Shown: piece by piece, positions 1 to 5,333 of the stretch | Layout of the letters: each line of letters begins with the position of its first letter | How positions within the stretch are numbered: the stretch's first letter is position 1 | Assembly: GCA_003650975.1 (NCBI GenBank) | Contig: QMSU01000095.1 | Location: 1 to 5,333 of the forward strand | Direction of reading: 5' to 3' | Length of the DNA: 5,333 nt | Origin: Thermoplasmata archaeon | GTDB lineage: Archaea > Thermoplasmatota > E2 > UBA202 > JdFR-43 | The notes under the pieces: generated by a model | Told to the model about the DNA's origin: nothing | Databases searched by the model: none | Seen by the model: the letters and a program-made list of their open reading frames with translations, nothing else | Translations under genes and position numbers: made by a program

Positions 1-364
1 CATCACCCCACCCGGCTCACCGTGGGACTTTGCCATCAATGACGGCATCGGCTACTACGTGAAGGTTGCCAACGACACCCTGTTCACCCTGTCAGATACA
101 CCGCTGGGAACGGTGAACGTGACCCTTTACACCGGATGGAACACCATCGGCTGGTGGAAGGATGCAGCCACCACCGCCTCATCGCTTGCGGGCAACATCA
201 CCGCCTGCACCATGCTCGCCATGTACGATTCCGCAAGCGGAAGCTACACCGTGCTCCTCGTGGGCATCACCCCGCCGGGTTCGCCCTATGACTTTGCGGT
301 GACACGGGGCATGGGATTGTTCGCGAAGGTGACATCAGGCAGCGTCTGGCACGGCGAGGGGTAA
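1..364 (+). CDS. Surface/secreted tandem-repeat protein, C-terminal part (5' end outside window)
   Basis: The reading frame is open from base 2 to the TAA at 362-364, giving about 120 C-terminal residues; the true start lies upstream, and the in-frame GTG at 59 falls inside a repeat, so it is not a credible start. The visible part holds the end of one repeat and one complete final repeat. ITPPGSPWDF at the window start recurs 88 codons later as ITPPGSPYDF. Between them are GWNTIGWW and a segment reading LAMYDSASGSY. Each repeat ends in a DF..(6-8 residues)..G.G.(aromatic) pattern. Repeats of this style occur in large exported proteins of Thermoplasmata and related archaea, usually at the C-terminal end. 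Three N-glycosylation sequons (NDT, NVT, NIT) fit an extracellular location. The protein ends right after the last repeat (WHGEG) with no C-terminal membrane helix, so any anchor must lie upstream. The exact function is unknown; surface location is inferred. Confidence 0.75.
   Translation, partial: ITPPGSPWDFAINDGIGYYVKVANDTLFTLSDTPLGTVNVTLYTGWNTIGWWKDAATTASSLAGNITACTMLAMYDSASGSYTVLLVGITPPGSPYDFAVTRGMGLFAKVTSGSVWHGEG
2..97 (+). repeat. Tandem protein repeat, tail of penultimate copy
   Basis: This stretch encodes 32 residues beginning ITPPGSPWDF and including GIGYYVKV. It aligns without gaps to the 32 residues encoded at 266-361, with about 14 identities including ITPPGSP, DFA, two glycines and KV. 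The offset is 264 bases, exactly 88 codons. The DNA has diverged at third positions, so this is an old protein-level duplication under selection, not a recent DNA duplication. Confidence 0.75.
266..361 (+). repeat. Tandem protein repeat, tail of last copy
   Basis: This encodes ITPPGSPYDFAVTRGMGLFAKV followed by the C-terminus, and is the partner of bases 2-97 at an 88-codon period. The full last repeat runs from about base 98 to 361 and contains the GWNTIGWW core near residue 47 of the visible protein. Confidence 0.75.
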
Positions 365-394
365 CAAGAGCAGCATATTCTGTTCCTTTCCAAC

Positions 395-408
395 AAAATC
401 ATTAAATT
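395..408 (+). promoter_or_regulatory. TATA-like box upstream of the C25-like peptidase gene
   Basis: The A/T-rich stretch AAAATCATTAAATT stands out in a GC-rich window. Its ATTAAATT part is centred about 25 bases before the ATG at 429. In archaea the TATA box is centred about 26-27 bases before the transcription start, so the transcript would begin at or next to the ATG, that is, leaderless. No Shine-Dalgarno sequence is seen before 429, which agrees. The preceding CAACAAAA could be the purine-rich BRE. This is inference from position and composition only. Confidence 0.45.
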
Positions 409-419
409 GCGCGTGCGCA
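408..419 (+). promoter_or_regulatory. GC-rich inverted repeat between TATA-like box and start codon
   Basis: TGCGCGTGCGCA is a perfect 5+2+5 inverted repeat. It sits directly downstream of the TATA-like box and ends about 10 bases before the ATG at 429. A repressor bound here would block RNA polymerase, so it is a candidate operator. The element is short and the window is GC-rich, so chance is a real alternative. Confidence 0.25.
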
Positions 420-428
420 TATGTGTTT

Positions 429-3098
429 ATGAAGGCAAAAACGTTTGTGGTCATCGGAGTGGCGCTTCTTTTGCTGCCGGTGATGATGAATGAGAGTAAG
501 TTTACCCATAAGGCATCCATGCATCCCGCCGGCGTACTCGAACGGGAGGGTGCAACCGCCGTGATTGCAAGCAAGGAAAACCCCTTCTATGCACTCATGG
601 CCACACCGGTGGCACTCTACTACGATACGGAGATGCGGGTGAAACCGCTGCTGGTGGAGGACATCGATAACCCATCGACAGCGGTGCAGCGATTCAAGGA
701 GTTTTACGGTCTGAGCGGTGCCATCGTGCTTGAGGGTGAGGATGTGGTCAATGCCAGCGTTGATCTTGCGACACAGATATGGACGCATTCACCGGAGGCA
801 ATCATTGTCAAAAATGACTTTGAGGGATATTCGCTGGGTGTGGCGCTCTCTCCTCTGGCAAGCTACAGGGGAATCCCCATCCTTGTGGCCAACAATCTTT
901 CAGAGATACTTCCCACACTCGCACTTCTCGGGGTGCAGAAAACCTATGTGTGCGGTGATATGGAGGGATACGGCGACGTGGTGGCCTTTGATACGGCGGA
1001 GGAGATACGCGAATTCATGATTGATGTGGTGAACCATCGATTCGGCAGGGTGAACTACATTGTGATGACAAATCCTCTCGACACCAGAAAGCCACGGGTG
1101 CTGGACAGTGTCACCTATCATTTTCAGAACACCATCAGTTCCGTCGCCATACTGCCGGCCCAGTCCATGTATGTGTCGCTGCAGGCACTGATAGGAGGCC
1201 CCATCACCGGTACGCACGAATTTGACATTCCCGATTATCAGTATGCACGGGTGAAGGCGGACCTGGTGAACCTTGACTCGGAAAACGTGAAGGAACTGGG
1301 AGACGGCATATTCTTCATGGTGGTGAGCCCGGAGGGCACCACCTATGCGTACACTGCCACGGGAGCGGGAATCCCGGTGGTTGACGGATCCGGTGACATT
1401 GTGGAGGACCGCGTCCATTACGAATTCATTGTGTGCAACGAGCCGGGAACCTACACCGCGAATGTCATTGGAAGGTGGTTTGCGGATGTGAAGGGCTCGT
1501 ACGACCTCACCATCACGGTGGAGGAGATTGACACCCCTGTCGACCCTCTCATGGAAAACCTTTCATCCCTTGCAGGGTATCTTGCTGCCTACCGGCAGGG
1601 CATTGTATTTTCCAGCACAGAATTTGCCTATGCGGGAGGAGAGGGAATGAGCCAGCCCGGAGACAACCCTGACCTGCGGGCGGAGTGCAACGCACATGTC
1701 ATGGACATCCATGCTGAATTGAACGAACTGCTCACCGATATGGCGGACCTGCCCAACGACCTGCATGCGGTGTGGGAGCACTACAGAGAACATCCGGTCT
1801 ATATCGGAATCCTCGCGGACCCCACCATGATTCCCATGTACTACTACAAGAATCCAGATGACGGGTACATCATGGGATGGGGCGTTCCCGGAGACTTCAT
1901 GTATGCCAACGTGGACCCCGACCCAGAGGACACGGAAAACGACACCTACACCTATTACCCCACCGAGGAAAATGCCGTGGGAAGAATCACCGGCTATGAT
2001 GCCGAGGAATGCTCGGCGCTTCTGGCGAGAACCTTCTTTTATGACGAGGTGATCGATGACCTTGGGGAATGGAAGCAAAATGCCACGGTGCAGACGGGAT
2101 GCGGGCTGGAATTCCAGTGGATTCCTGTGATCACCGGCATTGCAAACATGCTGCATGAGGGGAGGGGCGAGCCCACCAAATGGCCAAGCGGTGAGAGCTT
2201 CCTCATCAACCTCCGTCTCTGCAACGACCTGGAGAGAAACTGGTACACGGTCAAGCGAACGCACCTTGTCGCCTCGCAGCGGGAGGGATTCGAGGACCTG
2301 CGGCAGTACGGGAGGAGATACCTTCCATTCCCGCGCTTCTATGAACGACTCAGCGGCGACAATGTGAAGGGCGGCGAATACCAGCAGGAGAGCAGCATCA
2401 TATTCACCTTCAACCACGGCTTCTATTATCTCTATGAATCTGGCGATATTCTTCTCGATGCCAGGGGATTCCCCCCGTTCACCACCATATCACGATTCTA
2501 TCCCATGGGCAGCGGACTGAGTTCCAAGGGGACCTACGATGTGCGGAATGTCCACAACATGGAATTCGGCCCGAGTGTCGTGTACATTGAAAGCTGCATC
2601 GTGGGAAGAACCGACGGCCTTCAGCCGGAGAACTGTCTGAGCCAGGCATATCTCCACGCAGGGGTCAATGCGTTTGTGGCCGCAAGCAGGGTGACCGCAG
2701 ACCCGGGATATCTCGAGCCGGGGCTCATATTTGACGGCTTTGGCGCATGGGGATTCATCAATGCCACCCGCAATCTGCGCAGAAACGGAGAGTACCCCAA
2801 CCCCCACTTCGGGGCGGTCATTGCGGAAGATTTCATCCTCGATATTATCGAGAACGACACCACCACGGGCATGGCGCTGAGAAATGCAAAGAATGTCTAT
2901 CTGCAGAAGGATGCCAACTCCACATTCCTCTGGACACCCCCGCTCATCTCCACCGGCTTTCCACCGGTTGATACCATGATATATGAATCCATATCGCCAC
3001 ACTTTGAATACGGAAAGTATCTTGACAAGAAATACCACTGCCTGCACGAGTTCAACCTGTATGGCGATCCGGCCTTCAATCCCTGGAACCCATCATGA
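429..3098 (+). CDS. Exported C25-like (gingipain-type, clan CD) cysteine peptidase with CWB2-like N-terminal region
   Basis: I chose ATG 429 (889 residues) over in-frame GTG 423 because it lies about 25 bases from a TATA-like box and gives a proper signal-sequence start. Residues 2-4 carry two lysines and residues 6-20 are hydrophobic; no AxA cleavage site or lipobox is obvious, so it may be a signal peptide or an uncleaved anchor. Residues about 121-177 (EAIIVKNDF, LSPLASYRGIPILVANNL, LLGV..TYVCGD) resemble cell-wall-binding repeat 2. Residues about 275-370 look like a beta-sandwich (PPC/Ig-like). From about 455 the pattern fits family C25: VYIGILADPTMIP, a GDFMYA strand, and VGRITG at 517-522 followed by DAEE. 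The clan CD dyad is visible as IIFTFNHG with His663 and VVYIESC with Cys723, each after a hydrophobic strand. LYGDP at 877-881 is the usual C25 end motif. There is no C-terminal membrane helix, and eight N-glycosylation sequons are present. It probably cleaves proteins outside the cell or at the S-layer; the substrate is unknown. The gene overlaps argS by 4 bases. Confidence 0.75.
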   Translation: MKAKTFVVIGVALLLLPVMMNESKFTHKASMHPAGVLEREGATAVIASKENPFYALMATPVALYYDTEMRVKPLLVEDIDNPSTAVQRFKEFYGLSGAIVLEGEDVVNASVDLATQIWTHSPEAIIVKNDFEGYSLGVALSPLASYRGIPILVANNLSEILPTLALLGVQKTYVCGDMEGYGDVVAFDTAEEIREFMIDVVNHRFGRVNYIVMTNPLDTRKPRVLDSVTYHFQNTISSVAILPAQSMYVSLQALIGGPITGTHEFDIPDYQYARVKADLVNLDSENVKELGDGIFFMVVSPEGTTYAYTATGAGIPVVDGSGDIVEDRVHYEFIVCNEPGTYTANVIGRWFADVKGSYDLTITVEEIDTPVDPLMENLSSLAGYLAAYRQGIVFSSTEFAYAGGEGMSQPGDNPDLRAECNAHVMDIHAELNELLTDMADLPNDLHAVWEHYREHPVYIGILADPTMIPMYYYKNPDDGYIMGWGVPGDFMYANVDPDPEDTENDTYTYYPTEENAVGRITGYDAEECSALLARTFFYDEVIDDLGEWKQNATVQTGCGLEFQWIPVITGIANMLHEGRGEPTKWPSGESFLINLRLCNDLERNWYTVKRTHLVASQREGFEDLRQYGRRYLPFPRFYERLSGDNVKGGEYQQESSIIFTFNHGFYYLYESGDILLDARGFPPFTTISRFYPMGSGLSSKGTYDVRNVHNMEFGPSVVYIESCIVGRTDGLQPENCLSQAYLHAGVNAFVAASRVTADPGYLEPGLIFDGFGAWGFINATRNLRRNGEYPNPHFGAVIAEDFILDIIENDTTTGMALRNAKNVYLQKDANSTFLWTPPLISTGFPPVDTMIYESISPHFEYGKYLDKKYHCLHEFNLYGDPAFNPWNPS
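3095..3098 (+). promoter_or_regulatory. ATGA stop/start overlap between peptidase gene and argS
   Basis: The argS start codon (3095-3097) shares bases with the peptidase TGA stop (3096-3098). This arrangement usually means one mRNA and re-initiation by the terminating ribosome. No A/T-rich promoter-like box is apparent in the GC-rich DNA just upstream, so argS expression probably depends on the peptidase transcript unless an internal promoter lies farther upstream. Confidence 0.7.
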
Positions 3099-4792
3099 AG
3101 TATCCGTACGAAACATTCAAACGGGAGGTGAGCGAGCAGCTGGCGTGTGCCATCACTGCAGTGTACGGCATAGAGGCGGATGTGAAACTCGAGGAGCCCA
3201 AGGGGATGGCCGATGTTGCCTATCCCTGTTTTTCCCTTTCAAAACAGGTGGGAGAAAGCCCACTCAAAATCGCTGAAACGCTTGCAAAACGGGTGGAGGG
3301 TAAATGGATTGCGAGAGTGGAGGCAGTGCGGGGGTATGTGAACGTATTCGTCAACACCGACATGCTGGCGGCACAGCTTCTCCCGCAGATTCAGGAGATG
3401 GGGGATTCCTTCGGCTCACAGGAAGAAAAACATGAGACGGTGATAGTGGAGCACACCTCAGCCAATCCCAACGGCCCGCTCCACGTGGGGCGGGCGAGAA
3501 ACCCCATCATCGGCGATACCCTGGCACGGCTGCTGAGATTCGGCGGATACCGGGTCACCACCCAGTACTATGTGGACGACATGGGAAAACAGGTTGCCAT
3601 TCTCTACTGGGGTGCCACCCATCTTGACATGGAGCTTCCAGAGCATGAGAAGGAGGACCACCGCTATGTGGGCTTTTATCAGAAGGCAGCATCCCTCATG
3701 GAAACCGATGAGTCGGTACAGCGCGAGATAGAGGAGATTGTCAAAAGGGCTGAGCGAGGGGACCGCACGCTTCTCAATGAAATCCGGTCCATTTACGGGA
3801 AGGTGCTCGAGGGGATGGTGGAGAGTTTGAAACAGCTCAACATCACCATAGACGAGTTCGTGGAGGAGTCACGATTCATCTTCGACGGGAGCACCGAGAG
3901 GGTCATCCGTGAACTGGAAAAATCCGAATATACGGGGAGGGACGGCAACGCACTCTACCTCGACATGGAGCCCTTCGGCGTGCACGGGAGGGACAAGCGG
4001 TTTTATATCACACGAAATGACGGCACCTCCCTCTATGCCACGCGGGATGTCGCCTACCACGTGTGGAAGGGGGAGCAGGCTGACATGCTCATCAACGTGC
4101 TGGGCGAGGATCACAAACTGGAGGCAAAATTCGTCGAGGTGGCGCTCCGGCTGCTCCACAAAAAGGTTCCTGAAACCATTTTTTACTCCTTTGTCTCCCT
4201 CCCAGAAGGGAAAATGTCCACACGGAAGGCCCGCGTGGTGTATCTGGACGATTTGATACACGAGGCAAGGGAGAGGGCCCTGGCGGAGGTGCTGAAGCGG
4301 CGGGAGAGGGACGACAAAATAGACCACATTGCCCACCATGTGGCCATGGGGGCGATACGGTACAACATAATAAAGGTGAGGGCGGAAAAACCCATAGTGT
4401 TCAAATGGGAGGAGGCCCTCAATTTCGAGGGGCAGTCCGCCCCGTTCATCCAGTACGCCCATGCACGGTGCTGCTCCATACTGAGAAAGGCGGCACGCAC
4501 ACCGTCGCAGGTGGACCCGCACGCAGAATACGGGCATGAGAGCGAAAGGGAGCTTGTAAAAACGCTTGCCCGATTCCCCGACGTGGTGGGGGAGGGCGTA
4601 CGGAACAGAAACCCGTCAGCGGTGGCCGAATACGCCCACGAACTCGCATCATGCTTCAACGCCTTCTACCGCGACTGCAAGGTGCTTGGAAGCCCCGAGG
4701 AGGAAAAAAGGCTGGTGCTTGTTGCGGCAACGCGTCAGGTGCTGCGCAACAGCCTTCACATTCTCGGCATAGAGGCACTGGAAGAGATGTGA
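3095..4792 (+). CDS. argS: Arginyl-tRNA synthetase (class I)
   Basis: The enzyme attaches arginine to tRNA-Arg in the cytoplasm using ATP. The 565-residue length is normal for the family. Residues 1 to about 110 form the N-terminal tRNA-recognition (Add-1) domain. The class I HIGH motif is HVGR at 130-133 within HTSANPNGPLHVGRARN. YYVDDMGKQ follows, as is typical of ArgRS. The KMSKS loop is KMSTR at 373-377 (EGKMSTRKARVV), the form usual in archaeal ArgRS. The last 115 residues or so, from FIQYAHARCCSILRKA to HILGIEALEEM, are the DALR anticodon-binding domain. The ATG at 3095 overlaps the stop of the upstream peptidase gene (ATGA) and no clear Shine-Dalgarno precedes it, so translation is probably coupled. 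No key motif is missing and no frameshift is seen. Confidence 0.97.
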   Translation: MKYPYETFKREVSEQLACAITAVYGIEADVKLEEPKGMADVAYPCFSLSKQVGESPLKIAETLAKRVEGKWIARVEAVRGYVNVFVNTDMLAAQLLPQIQEMGDSFGSQEEKHETVIVEHTSANPNGPLHVGRARNPIIGDTLARLLRFGGYRVTTQYYVDDMGKQVAILYWGATHLDMELPEHEKEDHRYVGFYQKAASLMETDESVQREIEEIVKRAERGDRTLLNEIRSIYGKVLEGMVESLKQLNITIDEFVEESRFIFDGSTERVIRELEKSEYTGRDGNALYLDMEPFGVHGRDKRFYITRNDGTSLYATRDVAYHVWKGEQADMLINVLGEDHKLEAKFVEVALRLLHKKVPETIFYSFVSLPEGKMSTRKARVVYLDDLIHEARERALAEVLKRRERDDKIDHIAHHVAMGAIRYNIIKVRAEKPIVFKWEEALNFEGQSAPFIQYAHARCCSILRKAARTPSQVDPHAEYGHESERELVKTLARFPDVVGEGVRNRNPSAVAEYAHELASCFNAFYRDCKVLGSPEEEKRLVLVAATRQVLRNSLHILGIEALEEM

Positions 4793-4800
4793 TACCAACC

Positions 4801-4810
4801 TTTTTTTATG
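4801..4810 (+). promoter_or_regulatory. T-run: argS transcript terminator and/or TATA-like box of radical SAM gene
   Basis: Seven consecutive T's followed by ATG lie 8 bases after the argS stop. Oligo-T on the coding strand is the known archaeal termination signal and needs no hairpin; no stem-loop is seen here. The same A/T-only stretch is centred about 21 bases before the GTG at 4827, slightly short of ideal for a leaderless TATA box. I cannot tell the two roles apart from sequence alone. Confidence 0.4.
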
Positions 4811-4826
4811 CGGTGGGAATACCATT

Positions 4827-5333
4827 GTGCTCTACATTGTCATCGTGACACCGCGCTGCAATCTCCACTGCGCCTACTGCGGAGGGAGCCTCCACGGCAT
4901 GCCCGGTGAGATACAGTACCACCTGCATGACCTTGCGGCGTTCATTGCAAAGGATGCCCATGCGGTGGTGGCATTTTACGGGGGAGAGCCGCTTCTGGAG
5001 GCGGATGTGGTGAAACGGATGATTGACACACTCCCCGCACAGCGATTTGTCATCCAGACCAACGGATTTTTCATGGAGAGAATGGAATCCCATCTCCATC
5101 GCCTGGACACCGTACTGCTCTCCGTGGATGGAAGGGAGGAGGTCACCGATTTTTACCGCTGTGAGGGCTGCTACCGGAAGGTGATGGATGCCCTCGCATT
5201 CCTGAAATCGCAGGGATTTCGGGGGGAGGTGATTGCGAGGATGGCCGCCTCATCCAGAACGGACATATATGAGGACGTGATGCACCTTCTGCAGCATTTC
5301 CCCCTGGTGCACTGGCAGCTGGATGCGGTGTGG
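4827..5333 (+). CDS. Radical SAM enzyme, putative peptide-modifying AF1577-like family (3' end outside window)
   Basis: The first 169 codons are visible, open to the window edge. The GTG start is chosen because the protein then begins MLYIVIVTPRCNLHCAYC, as these enzymes do; the ATG at 4808 is in another frame. A weak GGTGGG at 4812-4817 could serve as ribosome binding site. Cys11, Cys15 and Cys18 form the CxxxCxxC motif that binds the 4Fe-4S cluster and S-adenosylmethionine. FYGGEPLLE (GGEP at 52-55) is the SAM-binding motif, QTNGFF (77-82) and LLSVDG (97-102) are later core strands. The stretch from 130 onward (RMAASSRTDIYEDV, HWQLDAVW) matches my memory of the archaeal AF1577-like group, annotated as putative peptide-modifying and carrying extra C-terminal cysteines that would lie outside this window. 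The substrate is unknown and no precursor peptide is visible here. Radical SAM assignment is firm; the subfamily is less certain. The gene begins 34 bases after argS, so it may share its operon. Confidence 0.85.
   Translation, partial: MLYIVIVTPRCNLHCAYCGGSLHGMPGEIQYHLHDLAAFIAKDAHAVVAFYGGEPLLEADVVKRMIDTLPAQRFVIQTNGFFMERMESHLHRLDTVLLSVDGREEVTDFYRCEGCYRKVMDALAFLKSQGFRGEVIARMAASSRTDIYEDVMHLLQHFPLVHWQLDAVW

Noticed and set aside
59..61. GTG as start of the first gene
   Set aside because: The frame is open to the window edge and residues before it match the repeat copy 88 codons later, so the gene begins upstream.
423..425. GTG two codons upstream as start of the peptidase gene
   Set aside because: ATG at 429 fits the distance from the TATA-like box better and gives a standard Met-Lys signal-sequence start; the difference is only two residues.
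421..432. Three-codon mini-frame ATG TGT TTA TGA whose stop overlaps the peptidase ATG
   Set aside because: It is too short to be distinguished from chance, and if the transcript is leaderless from about 429 it would not be transcribed.
1563..2417. Long open frame of 284 codons on the - strand
   Set aside because: It lies wholly inside the peptidase gene on the opposite strand, its protein is low-complexity in Val/His and has no recognisable domain, and GC-rich DNA commonly gives such antisense frames.
3869..4537. Open frame of 222 codons on the - strand within argS
   Set aside because: It is antisense to the catalytic core of a clear argS gene and has no recognisable domain or promoter; it is a shadow of the coding frame.
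4808..4810. ATG as the start of the radical SAM gene
   Set aside because: It is in a different frame from the radical SAM coding sequence; the GTG at 4827 gives the expected N-terminus leading to CxxxCxxC.

Overview
This window looks archaeal, probably from a moderately GC-rich member of the Thermoplasmatota or a related euryarchaeal lineage. The basis is an archaeal-type arginyl-tRNA synthetase, a radical SAM protein resembling the archaeal AF1577-like group, tandem 'GWNTIGWW...DF' surface repeats of a kind common in Thermoplasmata, and A/T-rich boxes about 25 nt upstream of start codons as expected for TATA boxes of leaderless genes. The lineage is an inference from family content; no rRNA or other decisive marker is present.

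Layout, all on the + strand. (1) Bases 1-364 are the 3' end of a gene for a secreted or surface protein made of about 88-residue tandem repeats; its start lies outside the window. (2) Bases 365-428 form a short intergenic region with a TATA-like box and a small GC-rich inverted repeat, probably the promoter of the next gene. (3) Bases 429-3098 encode an 889-residue exported protein. It has an N-terminal hydrophobic segment, a region resembling cell-wall-binding repeat 2, a beta-sandwich-like stretch, and a C-terminal clan CD (gingipain/C25-like) cysteine peptidase domain with a visible His/Cys dyad. (4) Bases 3095-4792 encode arginyl-tRNA synthetase (argS), overlapping the peptidase gene by the four bases ATGA. 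(5) Bases 4793-4826 are a 34-base gap with a run of seven T's. (6) From 4827 to the window end is the first 169 codons of a radical SAM enzyme, probably of the putative peptide-modifying AF1577-like type, starting at GTG.

The first two genes point to cell-surface biology (repeat protein, exported peptidase). argS is housekeeping but appears translationally coupled to the peptidase. The radical SAM enzyme could modify a peptide or protein, but no substrate is visible. I found no RNA gene, insertion sequence, CRISPR array or attachment site. The most unusual features are the architecture of the peptidase, its coupling to argS, and a CxxC pair in the radical SAM protein.
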